This document shows positions 40,108 to 50,135 of a stretch of DNA of 64,000 nucleotides, piece by piece (positions within the stretch are counted from its first letter, which is position 1; each line of letters opens with the position of its first letter). Location of the stretch: contig WRIL01000007.1 of the NCBI GenBank assembly GCA_009782775.1, positions 1-64,000 of the forward strand, written 5' to 3'. The notes below the pieces were generated by a model that worked only from the letters and a program-made list of their open reading frames with translations, made no database searches and was not told where the DNA came from. Position numbers and translations under genes: made by a program. The stretch comes from Desulfovibrionaceae bacterium. GTDB taxonomy: Bacteria; Desulfobacterota; Desulfovibrionia; Desulfovibrionales; Desulfovibrionaceae.

Positions 40108-41442
40108 TCAACTTCCCCGGCCGATGCAAAAGTATTCCAGGCCGTGTCCGTGCATCTCTTCCGGGCTGTATAGGTTGCGTCCGTCAAACAAGGCCGGGCG
40201 GCGCAGGGCGGCTTTGATCCTCACAAAGTCCGGGGTGCGGAACTGGTTCCATTCCGTAGCCACCAGCAGGGCGTCCGCCCCTTCCAGGGCCGCGTACTGG
40301 TCCGCCACCATAGTTACCAAGGGGTTATCCGCAAAGAGCTTGTTCCCCCCTTCACCGGCCGCCGGGTCATAAATGCGCGCGGCCATGCCCTCGGTATTCA
40401 AGGCCTTGACCACCTCCACCGGGGAGGATTCACGCAGGTCATCGGTATTGGCCTTAAAAGCCAGTCCCCACAGGGCCAGAATGCGCCCCCGCACACCGCC
40501 CGAGGACGCGAAATAATCCATAATCCTCCGGGCCATAACCAGCTTTTGCCGGTTATTCACATCCTCAACCGCCCGCAAAAGCTGCGGCTCCATGCCGTGG
40601 AGGCGGGCCGTGTAGATAAGCGCCCGTACGTCCTTGGGAAAACATGACCCCCCAAAGCCCATGCCCGGATAAATAAAATGATAGCCGATGCGGTGATCCG
40701 CCCCAATGCCCGTGCGCACGTCGCGCACATCCGCCCCCACCAGCTCGCATATGCCGGAAATTTCGTTAATGAAAGATATCTTGGCCGCCAATATGCCGTT
40801 GGCCGCGTACTTGGTCATCTCGGCGCTACGCACACCCATGTTGATAAATTTCTCACGGCTGCGCGCGAACGGGGCGTACAGGCTCCTAAGCGCGGCCGCC
40901 GGCCTGGGGTCATCCGTGCCCACCACCACCCGGTCAGGCTTCATGAAGTCATTGACCGCATCCCCTTCCTTCAAAAACTCCGGGTTGGAAGCCACGTGAA
41001 ATTCCAAGGCCTCCAGCCCCCGGTCGCGCAATTCCCCGGCAATGATATCCCGCACCAGATCCGCCGTGCCCACCGGTACCGTGGACTTGTTCACCACCAA
41101 CAGCGAGGCGCTCATCTTCTGCCCGATCTCCTTGGCGACAGCCCGCACAAAACGCAGGTCCGCCGAACCGTCCGCCCCTGAAGGCGTACCCACGCAAATG
41201 AAGAGAACCTCGGCCCCCACAAGTCCTTCCTCCAGCCGGGTGCTGAAAAAAAGCCTGCCTTCCCCGGCATTGCGCGACACCAGGCCCTCCAGTCCGGGCT
41301 CGTAAATGGGGATGATTCCGGCCCGGAGCTTCTCCACCACCCCCGAATCGGCATCAACACAGCGCACGTCATTGCCCATTTCCGCGAAACAAGCCGCGCT
41401 CACCAGCCCCACATAGCCCGTGCCCACAATACATATTTTCAT
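40108..41442 (-). CDS. ugd: UDP-glucose 6-dehydrogenase
   Basis: Starts MKICIVGTGYVGLVSAACFAEMGNDV; GMGFGGSCFPKDVRALIY active site. Start moved from the over-extended 711-aa ORF. Confidence 0.95.
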   Translation of the reverse strand: MKICIVGTGYVGLVSAACFAEMGNDVRCVDADSGVVEKLRAGIIPIYEPGLEGLVSRNAGEGRLFFSTRLEEGLVGAEVLFICVGTPSGADGSADLRFVRAVAKEIGQKMSASLLVVNKSTVPVGTADLVRDIIAGELRDRGLEALEFHVASNPEFLKEGDAVNDFMKPDRVVVGTDDPRPAAALRSLYAPFARSREKFINMGVRSAEMTKYAANGILAAKISFINEISGICELVGADVRDVRTGIGADHRIGYHFIYPGMGFGGSCFPKDVRALIYTARLHGMEPQLLRAVEDVNNRQKLVMARRIMDYFASSGGVRGRILALWGLAFKANTDDLRESSPVEVVKALNTEGMAARIYDPAAGEGGNKLFADNPLVTMVADQYAALEGADALLVATEWNQFRTPDFVRIKAALRRPALFDGRNLYSPEEMHGHGLEYFCIGRGS

Positions 41443-41607
41443 CGCAAGCCTCCCCGGCGGCCAGGTTCCAAGGCCCCAAGACCGCTTCGCCAGAAACTGT
41501 TCAAAAAGATTTTTGAGAGGGTCTCTATAATATGATTGCCCCGTATTGTCCACCAGCCGTCCGGAGTGGGCGTTGCCCGGCGGCACATTATTTGCTAGTC
41601 TTCCTTC

Positions 41608-42393
41608 ATGGATATTTTCAGCTTTGATCCCGCCAATTTTTTGAGTTTCGTACTCTCCTTCATGCGAATCAGTCTGGTGCTTTTCCTGTTGCCCTTTTTT
41701 GGCGGCGAGAACATTCCCACCCAAGTCAAGGCGTCGATCTGCCTGGTGCTGACCATTGCGATCTGGCCGCATACCGCGGTTCAGGGCGTAATCTTTCCGG
41801 CGGACTCCGTTAATCTCCTCCTTTTGCTGCTGGGCGAACTCACCCTCGGGCTGGGAATGGGGCTGATGGCGCAATTCATCTTTGCAGGCGCGCAACTGGG
41901 CGGACAGGTCATCGGCTTCCAGATGGGCTTCAGCATGATCACCATGATGGACCCTGCCTCCAACCAGCAACTGGTCATCACCTCTTTCCTGCTCCAGACT
42001 GTCGCCCTGAGCCTCTTTCTGTTGCTGGACGGGCATCTTCTGCTGATCCAGGCCCTGGTAAGCAGTTTTACGCTGATTGAACCGGGGAGCCTGCTCATCA
42101 AGGAACACACGCTCCAGGACATGATCCGCCTTTCCGCCAGCATGTTTGTCCTGGCCTTGAAAATCGCCGGACCAATCCTGGCCTGCCTGTTCATGGTGGA
42201 GCTGGCCCTGGCCCTGATGGCCCGGGTGGCCCCCCAGATGCACCTCATGGTCCTGGGTTTTCCCATCAAGATCGGGGTGGGCTTTTTCTTTTTCAGCATC
42301 ATGTTTTCCCTGCTACACCTGAATGTTCGTGAATTCGTGGGCGGTCTTTCCCCCATGCTCAACAATTTCATGCGTAGCGTGAACGGAGGCTGA
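41608..42393 (+). CDS. fliR: Flagellar biosynthetic protein FliR
   Basis: Hydrophobic; FAGAQLGGQVIGFQMGFSMITMMDPASNQQ; VAPQMHLMVLGFPIKIGVG; followed by flhB. Confidence 0.95.
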   Translation: MDIFSFDPANFLSFVLSFMRISLVLFLLPFFGGENIPTQVKASICLVLTIAIWPHTAVQGVIFPADSVNLLLLLLGELTLGLGMGLMAQFIFAGAQLGGQVIGFQMGFSMITMMDPASNQQLVITSFLLQTVALSLFLLLDGHLLLIQALVSSFTLIEPGSLLIKEHTLQDMIRLSASMFVLALKIAGPILACLFMVELALALMARVAPQMHLMVLGFPIKIGVGFFFFSIMFSLLHLNVREFVGGLSPMLNNFMRSVNGG

Positions 42394-42394
42394 G

Positions 42395-43471
42395 ATGCCG
42401 CAGTCAGATCCTAGCCGCACGGAAAAACCCACTCCCAAGCGCATCAAAAAGGCGCGCGAAAAGGGCAATGTCCCCAAATCCGCGGAGATCAGCTCCACCC
42501 TGAACATATTAACAGGGGCGATCATCGCCTATTTCTGGATCAGCTTTGTCGGACGGGAGATGATGGAACTTCTGCGCCGTCTGTTCGGTCCTGAGAGCTA
42601 TGCCTTTGACCCCACACCGGGCAACATCTACGTGCTCTTTCTCTCCCTTGCGGCCTCGGTGGCCAAGATGACCCTGCCCATACTCCTGACCATCGGCTTC
42701 TTTTCCTACATGGTGCAGCGCTTGCAGGTCGGCAAGCTCTGGACCACCGAACCCCTGCGCCCCAAGTTCTCCAAGATGAACCCGATTAATGGACTGAAGC
42801 GCATGTTCTTTTCCCTGCAAACCCTGATCCGCCTGTTCAAAAACGTTCTCAAGGCCGTGGTCATCGGACTGGCCCCCTTCCTGGTCCTGAAAGGCGAACT
42901 GCCGGTCCTGAGCACTCTCTATTATACCGATGCTACCGGCCTAGCCGTCTATATCCTGAAAATCGGCTTCAAAATGGCCGTTTACGCCCTGATCCCCATG
43001 ATCATACTGGCGGTGGCCGACTTGATTTACACCCGCTGGGATTACATAGAGAACCTGAAAATGACCAAATCCGAGGTCAAGGACGAAATGCGTCAAGCGG
43101 AAGGCGACCCGGCGATCAAGAGCAAACAGCGCCAGAAGATGCTCCAGATCAGCAGACGTCGTATGATGCAGGCGGTGCCCAAGGCCGATGTGGTCATCAC
43201 CAACCCCACGCATCTGGCTGTGGCCTTGAAATACGACTTCAAGATCGCCCCTGCCCCGGTGGTGGTGGCCAAGGGCGCGGACCGGGTGGCCGAAAGGATC
43301 AAGGAAATCGCCAAGGAAAACCGTGTGCCCATCCGCGAGAACAAACCCCTGGCCCGCGCCCTCTTCAGTCAGACCGAGGTGGGGGAAGTGATCCCCGAAG
43401 ATCTCTACCAGGCCGTAGCCACCATGCTGGCCCAGCTTTGGAACCAGAAAGGCCGGCGACCTGGAAGCTGA
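42395..43471 (+). CDS. flhB: Flagellar biosynthesis protein FlhB
   Basis: SDPSRTEKPTPKRIKKAREKGNVPKSAEI; autocleavage NPTH in VITNPTHLAVALKYD. Confidence 0.97.
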   Translation: MPQSDPSRTEKPTPKRIKKAREKGNVPKSAEISSTLNILTGAIIAYFWISFVGREMMELLRRLFGPESYAFDPTPGNIYVLFLSLAASVAKMTLPILLTIGFFSYMVQRLQVGKLWTTEPLRPKFSKMNPINGLKRMFFSLQTLIRLFKNVLKAVVIGLAPFLVLKGELPVLSTLYYTDATGLAVYILKIGFKMAVYALIPMIILAVADLIYTRWDYIENLKMTKSEVKDEMRQAEGDPAIKSKQRQKMLQISRRRMMQAVPKADVVITNPTHLAVALKYDFKIAPAPVVVAKGADRVAERIKEIAKENRVPIRENKPLARALFSQTEVGEVIPEDLYQAVATMLAQLWNQKGRRPGS

Positions 43472-43479
43472 GCGGATCT

Positions 43480-45086
43480 ATGCGCCTCTCCGCCAATACA
43501 GCCCCGGCCAGAGCGCTGCTCTTAAGCGCCGGCGCGCTTTTTTCCCGTCTCCTGGGCCTAGTCAGGGATCTCCTTTTCGCCTTTATCCTGGGCGGCGGCT
43601 GGGCCGGCGATCTTTTCCTGGCCGCCTTCCGCCTGCCGCATCTTGCCCGCCGCCTGCCCAGGAGGGGGCCGTCTCTCTGGCCTTCATCCCGTTCTTCGTC
43701 CGGGAAGACGCGGAGCGCGGCCGGCAGTCGGCCCTGGACCTAGGGAGGAACGCCCTGCTAAGTCTGGGCCTGCTCAGCCTGATTCCGTCCCTGGCCGGGG
43801 CTATAGCCGCAGCTCCACTGGCTTTGGCCTTTCTGCCCGGCCTGGCCTATGACCGCGAACTGAGTTCCCAGGCGGCAAGCCTCCTCCGCTTGGGTTTCTT
43901 TTACCTACCTCCGGCAGCCATGGCCGCCGGAGGCGTTTCCATCCTCCTGGCCCTAGGGAGTTACGCCGCCCCGGCTTGCGCGTCCCTGGCTCTGAATTTG
44001 GGGCTCCTGGGCGCGGGCCGGACCGCCATTTTCCTGGGACAGAGCGGCTGGGAGGCGGCCCTGACCCTGTGCCTGGGCTTCATCCTGGGCGGTTGCCTGC
44101 AATTTATCCTACAACTGCCGTCCCTGTACGGACAGGGCTTTCATCTTCGGGGCTCATGCCGGCTTCGGGAGCCAGCGCACCTGAACTTTCTGCGATCCTT
44201 GCCCCCTGCCCTTTGCGGGGCCGCAGCCCAACAGCTGCACTTTCTGGCCGGAACCCTGCTGGCTTCCTTCCTGGAGCAAGGGAGCATCAGTGCCCTCTAT
44301 TACGCCGAACGGCTCGTGGAATTGCCCTTGGCCCTAGTGGGCCCGCCCCTGGGCATGGCCAGCCTGGCCGGTTTCAGCGCCCTAGCCCTGGTCGGGGGGC
44401 ACCCTGCCCTGCTGGAAGGAACACGCCGCCTCAGCGGCCTAGCCCTCTTTCTAACCATGCCCGCGGCCGTTGGGCTGATGGCCTTTGCCGCCCCGATAGT
44501 CCGCCTGCTTTTCATGCGCGGGGCCTTTGATCCGGCGGCCGCCTCCCTGACCGGCGCGGCCCTGCTCCTGTATGCCCCGGTCCTGCCTGCCGCGGCCGCG
44601 AGCAGGCCGCTCTTGGCCGCCCTAAACGCCCAAGGTCAACGGCGAGCCGCCGCCGCGAGCGCCCTGATCTCCTTGGCCGGTCTGATTCTGGCCGCTCCCC
44701 TACTCATGACCGCCTGGGGGTTGCCCGGCCTGGCCTTGGGGGAAAGCCTGGCCGCCTGGCTGAACCTGATCCTGCTCACCCGCGCCCTGCACCACGGTCT
44801 TGGAAATCCAGGGATAACGGGCACACCGGGGGCAATATCCAGGGGACTGTTCTCCTGGGACGCCTTCGGCCGCGCCCTCCTGCTCAGCTTGACCATGCTG
44901 GGCGCGGCTCTGGGTCTGGAGGCCGGGGCCGAATCTTTGGGGCTGGAAAGCGGCCCGCGCCTCGCCCTGATCATCCCCCTGGCCACGGGGATCTACTTCG
45001 CCCTGGCCGCCCTGACCCGCAACCCCGAACTACGGATGCTCCTTGACCGTAATAATTTTGGAGCCAGGAGTTCCCCCGCCACATAA
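43480..45086 (+). pseudogene. murJ: MurJ-type lipid II flippase with a frameshift near 43655
   Basis: N-part MRLSANTAPARALLLSAGALFSRLLGLVRDLLFAFILGGGWAGDLFLAAFRLPHLARRL in one frame; AQEGAVSLAFIPFFVREDAERGRQSALDLGRN continues in the frame of ORF 43824-45086. Confidence 0.85.
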
Positions 45087-45167
45087 TTTTTCCGTGAATT
45101 CCAGGCAGCAAACGCCGGAAGACGCGGCCTTGACGGCATTTTAGCGGCAAGCTAGAACAAAGAACTT

Positions 45168-46304
45168 ATGATTCACCCAGGTTTTTTCTGTAATCTGCTG
45201 GCCGCCCATGACACGGAATTCTTCACCGGCGTGCCGGATTCGCTCCTCAAGCATTTCTGCGCTTGGCTGGGCGATCACGTGGCGGAACAGAACCATGTCA
45301 TCGCGGTCAACGAAGGCGCGGCCCTGGCCCTAGCCTCGGGCTACCATTTGGCCACCGGGAAGATCCCTTTGGTGTACATGCAAAATTCCGGCATCGGAAA
45401 CGCGGTGAACCCGCTGCTTTCCTTGGCCGACGGTGATGTGTACCGCATCCCTATAATCCTGCTGATCGGCTGGCGCGGCGAACCGGGAGTGCCGGACGAA
45501 CCGCAGCACCTCAAGCAAGGCAAAGTAACCCACGCCTTGTTCGAGGCCATGGACATACCCTGCCGGGTACTATCCCGCCGGGAGAACGAAATCCGTAGCC
45601 AACTTGAAGAATGCCACGCGCAAATTAAAAAAAGCAACTCCCCACTGGCGCTGATCGCGCGGCAGGATACCTTTACGCCCTATACTCCGGATTCCGGCGC
45701 CAATACGCCCGATTCCACGACGGAAATGAGCCGCGAACAGGCCATTGAGGAAATCCTCCGCGCCTCCGTGCCGGAAGAGGTGTTTGTCTCCACTACCGGC
45801 ATGGCTTCGCGGGAACTGTACGAACTGCGGGAAAAGCGCCATCAGGGACACGAGCAGGATTTTCTCACGGTCGGGTCCATGGGGCACGCCTCTTCGCTGG
45901 CCCTAGCCCTGGCCCTGCAAAAGCCGGAGATCCCGGTAACCTGCCTGGACGGCGACGGCGCGGCCCTCATGCACCTGGGGAGCATCGCGGCCGTTGGAGA
46001 AAGGAAGCCCCCGAACCTGCGGCATGTGATCTTGAATAACGGTGCCCACGATTCTGTTGGCGGACAGCCCACGATCGCCAGGAAAATCGACCTAGCCGGC
46101 ATCGCCCGCGCTGCGGGATACCCCTGCGTTTTTTCCGTAAAAACCCCGGAAGAGCTGCGCCAGGCCCTGGCTAAAAAAGGAAGGCCGCTCTTCATTGAGG
46201 CACTGGTCCGCAAAGGCGCCCGTAAAGACTTAGGACGGCCTCGCTCCAGTCCGCAGGAAAACAAGGAAGCCTTTATGCGCTTTATCACAGAGGAAAAAAC
46301 ATGA
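45168..46304 (+). CDS. Phosphonopyruvate decarboxylase
   Basis: TPP-enzyme: FFTGVPDSLLKHFC; AVNEGAALALASGYHLATGKIPLVYMQNSGIGNAVNPLLSL; GWRGEPGVPDEPQHLKQG; CLDGDGAALMHLGS. Confidence 0.95.
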   Translation: MIHPGFFCNLLAAHDTEFFTGVPDSLLKHFCAWLGDHVAEQNHVIAVNEGAALALASGYHLATGKIPLVYMQNSGIGNAVNPLLSLADGDVYRIPIILLIGWRGEPGVPDEPQHLKQGKVTHALFEAMDIPCRVLSRRENEIRSQLEECHAQIKKSNSPLALIARQDTFTPYTPDSGANTPDSTTEMSREQAIEEILRASVPEEVFVSTTGMASRELYELREKRHQGHEQDFLTVGSMGHASSLALALALQKPEIPVTCLDGDGAALMHLGSIAAVGERKPPNLRHVILNNGAHDSVGGQPTIARKIDLAGIARAAGYPCVFSVKTPEELRQALAKKGRPLFIEALVRKGARKDLGRPRSSPQENKEAFMRFITEEKT

Positions 46305-47962
46305 TTCGCCGGGCGCTGATTCTTGAAACAGGACCACTCCTGCCCTTCCGAAACCGGCTCATCCCCAAAGGGGCGCTGCCGGTGGGGGATCTGCCGGTGG
46401 CGGAACGCTCGGCGCGCAACCTCTTTGCCGCCGGGGTGGAGGAAATTTTCATTCTCGCGGAAAACGGCACGGACTGGTACTCGAAGTTCGCGGCCAAATA
46501 TACGGGGCTGCGCCTCTTGCCCGCCGGAACTGCCTGGCGGGAAGAATACGGTGACGCGCTGGTTTTATTATCGGATGTACTCTACGAAACCGCCGCCCTC
46601 ACGCTTCTGCTCAACGAACCCCGGCGGGATGTGCAACTGGCTTCCAGCGCGAAAGAACCCTCCGGAATCTGCCGCCTGAACGGCAAAAACCTGGCCGCCT
46701 CCTTGCCCGGAGCCATATCCGACGCGGTCTTACGCCCGTGCGGCCGCCTGCTCTGGAGCAGGATACAAAACCCGGAACAGCGGGAGGCGGCGGAAAATTC
46801 CTTGCTTCTCCAAATCCGGGAAGCCGACGCCCCACGGCAGGTGCGACGGGAAGTGCTGCTCAACCCCGGACCGGCCACCACCAGCGACAGTGTCAAATAC
46901 GCGCAGGTTTGCGCGGACATATGCCCCCGTGAACAGGACTTCGGCGAGATCATGGCCTGGATATGCGACGAGCTCTCCCTGATGGCCGGGAGGGCCGGCC
47001 GGGTGGAGACGGTGCTTTTCGGCGGCTCCGGCACCGCCGCCGATGAGGCCATGCTTTCCTCCTGCGTGCCGGATGACGCCAGGCTCCTGATCCTGGACAA
47101 CGGCGCATACGGAGAGCGCCTCGCCAAGATTGCCTCGGTGTATAAACTCAACTTCGATATCTACAAAAGCTCCGGGGCCGCGCCCCTGGATCTCGCGGCG
47201 CTAAAGGACAAACTCGCCACCGGGAGTTTCACCCATTTTGCCCTGGTTTACCACGAAACCACCACCGGACTGCTCAACCCCGCCCCGGAACTCTGCCGTT
47301 TCTGCCAGGAGAAGGGAATCACCACCATTATTGACGCGGTAAGCGCCTTCGCGGCCATCCCCATTGATATGGACCGCGACGGCTTTGACTTCATGGCCTC
47401 CACCTCCAACAAGAACATCCAGAGCATGGCCGGCGTGGCCTTTGTCTTCTGCCGCAAAGAGGCCCTGGAAAAAACCGCCGCCTACCCCATGCGCAACTAT
47501 TACCTGAACCTTTGGGATCAGCACGCGCATTTCAAAAAGACCGGACAAACCCGCTTTACCCCGCCGGTGCAAAGCCTGTACGCCCTGCGCCAGGCGATTA
47601 TCGAAACCAGGCTGGAAGGGATCGAAAATCGTTACGCCCGCTACGCGGCCTGCTGGGAGATCCTGGCCGGGGCGGTGAAAAAACTCGGCCTGTCAATGCT
47701 GGTTCCCGAAGAAGCCCAGGCGAAACTCATTACCGCCATCCTCGAACCCGCCTCCCCTGATTATTCCTTCGCGGCCCTGCACGATTTCGCCAGGGCCGGG
47801 GGATTCACCATCTATCCGGGAAAACTTTCCGGGGCCGACACCTTCAGGATCGCCAACATCGGAGACATCCGCCCCGAAGAAATGGCCGCATTCGCCGATC
47901 TGCTTACAGACTACATGCGCTCTCTTGGGGTGGCTGAAAACCGCCCAAAGGATAAGAGATGA
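46301..47962 (+). CDS. 2-aminoethylphosphonate:pyruvate aminotransferase with N-terminal NTP-transferase-like domain
   Basis: C-terminal LLNPGPATTSDSVKYAQVCADICPREQDF and FGGSGTAADEAML; N-terminal ~180 aa resembles a divergent nucleotidyltransferase (IPKGALPVGDLPVAERSARNLFAAGVEEIFIL). Confidence 0.9.
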   Translation: MIRRALILETGPLLPFRNRLIPKGALPVGDLPVAERSARNLFAAGVEEIFILAENGTDWYSKFAAKYTGLRLLPAGTAWREEYGDALVLLSDVLYETAALTLLLNEPRRDVQLASSAKEPSGICRLNGKNLAASLPGAISDAVLRPCGRLLWSRIQNPEQREAAENSLLLQIREADAPRQVRREVLLNPGPATTSDSVKYAQVCADICPREQDFGEIMAWICDELSLMAGRAGRVETVLFGGSGTAADEAMLSSCVPDDARLLILDNGAYGERLAKIASVYKLNFDIYKSSGAAPLDLAALKDKLATGSFTHFALVYHETTTGLLNPAPELCRFCQEKGITTIIDAVSAFAAIPIDMDRDGFDFMASTSNKNIQSMAGVAFVFCRKEALEKTAAYPMRNYYLNLWDQHAHFKKTGQTRFTPPVQSLYALRQAIIETRLEGIENRYARYAACWEILAGAVKKLGLSMLVPEEAQAKLITAILEPASPDYSFAALHDFARAGGFTIYPGKLSGADTFRIANIGDIRPEEMAAFADLLTDYMRSLGVAENRPKDKR

Positions 47963-49257
47963 AAACGATCTACCTGGGATTGCGGGGCGACATCATCCAT
48001 CCCGGCATCATCAACATCATCAGGGAAGCGGCCGGACGCGGCGAGGTGCTGGTAGGACTGCTCACCGACTCCGCCATCGCCTCGCACAAGCGCCTGCCCT
48101 ACCTTACCTGGGAACAACGGCGGGAAGTGCTGGAAAACATCAAGGGCGTCTCCAAGGTGGTGCCCCAGGAAGAGTGGAGCTATATCCCCAACCTGAAAAA
48201 ATACCGCCCCGACGCCATCATCCACGGCGACGACTGGCTCTCCGGCCCACTGAGCGGGGAACGCGAAGAGGTCTTCGCCCTGATGCGGGAAACGGGCGGC
48301 GAGGTTATCGAAATCCCCTACACCCAGGGTGTCAATTCCTCGGCCCTGAACGAAAGTATGCGCTCCCTTGGGACCACGCCGGACATACGCCTCAAAACCT
48401 TGCGGCGGCTGCTGGATCTCAAAAAACCGCTACGCATCCTGGAAGCCCATTCCGGTCTCTCGGGGCTGATCATCGAACACCTTGAAATAAAAAAAGAAAA
48501 CGGCCTACGCGCCTTTGACGGGATCTGGTCTTCCAGCCTCACCGATTCCGCCAGCAAGGGCAAACCCGACATCGAGGCCGTGGACCTGACCACCCGCCTG
48601 CAAGATCTCACCAATATCCTGGAATGCACCACCAAGCCGATCATCTTTGACGGCGACACCGGCGGCAAGTCGGAACATTTCATTTATACCGTCCGCACCC
48701 TGGAAAGGAACGGCGTCTCCGCGGTGATCATTGAGGACAAGGTCGGCCTGAAAAAAAACTCCCTCTTCGGGACCGAAGTAGCCCAAGAACTTGCTCCCAT
48801 TGAGGATTTTTGCGAAAAGATCAGCTCCGGTAAACGCGCCCAAGTCACCAAGGAATTCATGATCATCGCGCGCCTGGAAAGCCTGATCGCCGGGCAGACG
48901 CCAGCCGCGGCCCTGGAGCGGGCGCACGCTTACGTGGCCGCAGGCGCGGACGGCGTCATGATCCACAGCAAGGAAAAATCCGGTGAGGATATCCAGGGAT
49001 TCTGCCAAAAGTTCCGCGCCGAATACCGTAGCCTGCCGCTGGTCCTGGTGCCCACCACTTACAACCGCTTCACCGAACAAGAACTCGCCGCTTGGGGGGC
49101 CAGCATCGTCATTTATGCCAACCACCTGCTCCGGGCCTCATACCCTGCCATGATGAAAGCCGCCAGAAGCATCTTGGAAAACGAGCGCTCCCTGGAAGCC
49201 GAGGCCCTGTGCATGCCCATCAAGGAAATTCTGGAACTGATCCCCGGCGGGAAGTAA
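47959..49257 (+). CDS. Phosphoenolpyruvate mutase with N-terminal cytidylyltransferase-like domain
   Basis: PEP mutase motif IIEDKVGLKKNSLFG; N-terminal GLRGDIIHPGIINIIREAA...GLLTDSAIASHKRLPYLTWEQRREVLENIKGVSKVVPQ. Confidence 0.95.
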   Translation: MKTIYLGLRGDIIHPGIINIIREAAGRGEVLVGLLTDSAIASHKRLPYLTWEQRREVLENIKGVSKVVPQEEWSYIPNLKKYRPDAIIHGDDWLSGPLSGEREEVFALMRETGGEVIEIPYTQGVNSSALNESMRSLGTTPDIRLKTLRRLLDLKKPLRILEAHSGLSGLIIEHLEIKKENGLRAFDGIWSSSLTDSASKGKPDIEAVDLTTRLQDLTNILECTTKPIIFDGDTGGKSEHFIYTVRTLERNGVSAVIIEDKVGLKKNSLFGTEVAQELAPIEDFCEKISSGKRAQVTKEFMIIARLESLIAGQTPAAALERAHAYVAAGADGVMIHSKEKSGEDIQGFCQKFRAEYRSLPLVLVPTTYNRFTEQELAAWGASIVIYANHLLRASYPAMMKAARSILENERSLEAEALCMPIKEILELIPGGK

Positions 49258-49261
49258 AGGT

Positions 49262-50110
49262 TTAAATATCGGCCTGGCGGCCCAGGCGGGCGGTCTCCTG
49301 CTTGCGTTCGCGGGTGCCTTTGGGGGCGGCCTGCTCAAAGTCCGCGCTTTTGACCTGCTGGCGGGCGAAGACCAGGAAGCCGGTGTGGGCGATCATGCGG
49401 TCTTCTGGACGCAGGCGGTCGGGCAGCGGCTTCCAGCGGCGCAGGAGCAATTCTTCCACTTCCACCTCGGCAAAGGGGCCGCGTTCCAGTCCCAGGAGCA
49501 ATTCTTCCACCTGCCCCACGGTGGGCAGCAGAAAAGCCAGGGAGGCACCTGGTTTTACGGCCCGGACAACCTGATCCAGATAGTCCCAGGGAGCGCGCAC
49601 ATCCAGGAAGAGGGCGTCCGCTTCGCTTTCCAAGAAACCTTCGGTGATATCCCGGCAGTGCTGGGTGACATTGCCGCCCAACCCAGCCCAGTCCAGGTTC
49701 CGGCGGCAGAGCTTGAAAAATTCCTCCCTGGCTTCATAACTGTAAACTTGGCCACTCTCGCCACTGAACCAGGACAAGGCCAGGGTTAGCGCCCCGGAGC
49801 CGGAACCGGCCTCGATCACCCGGCTCCCCCGGCCCACGCTCAGCCGCAGGCAGATGTAGCCTATATCCTTGGGGTAAAGCACCTGAGTCTGGCGGCGCAC
49901 ACCGCGCACCAGGTCATAGAGGCCAGGACGCAAGAGCCGGTATGGCAGGCCCAGATGCGTGCGCACCTCGCCTCCGAATTCCGCCGCCGCTATATCGGAG
50001 GCGGCCAGCACCCCTCCCTCGCCGTGGACGTCCGCCCCTTTTTCCAGACGGCGTAAACGCCTCCGCCCGCCGGGAGCAAGCAGGATGATCAATTCTCCAT
50101 AGTCAGGCAT
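49262..50110 (-). CDS. trmI: tRNA (adenine-N1-)-methyltransferase, TrmI family
   Basis: LGLPYRLLRPGLYDLVRGVRRQTQVLYPKDIGYI; VIEAGSGSGALTLAL; ALFLDVRAPWDYLDQV. Confidence 0.9.
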   Translation of the reverse strand: MPDYGELIILLAPGGRRRLRRLEKGADVHGEGGVLAASDIAAAEFGGEVRTHLGLPYRLLRPGLYDLVRGVRRQTQVLYPKDIGYICLRLSVGRGSRVIEAGSGSGALTLALSWFSGESGQVYSYEAREEFFKLCRRNLDWAGLGGNVTQHCRDITEGFLESEADALFLDVRAPWDYLDQVVRAVKPGASLAFLLPTVGQVEELLLGLERGPFAEVEVEELLLRRWKPLPDRLRPEDRMIAHTGFLVFARQQVKSADFEQAAPKGTRERKQETARLGRQADI

Positions 50111-50135
50111 GAGCGAACTGTTCCTTCCAAACCTG

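Noticed and set aside
41443-42243. N-terminal 267-aa extension of the ugd ORF (711-aa ORF)
   Set aside because: It is antisense to fliR, and a canonical MKICIVGTGYVG start lies at 41442.
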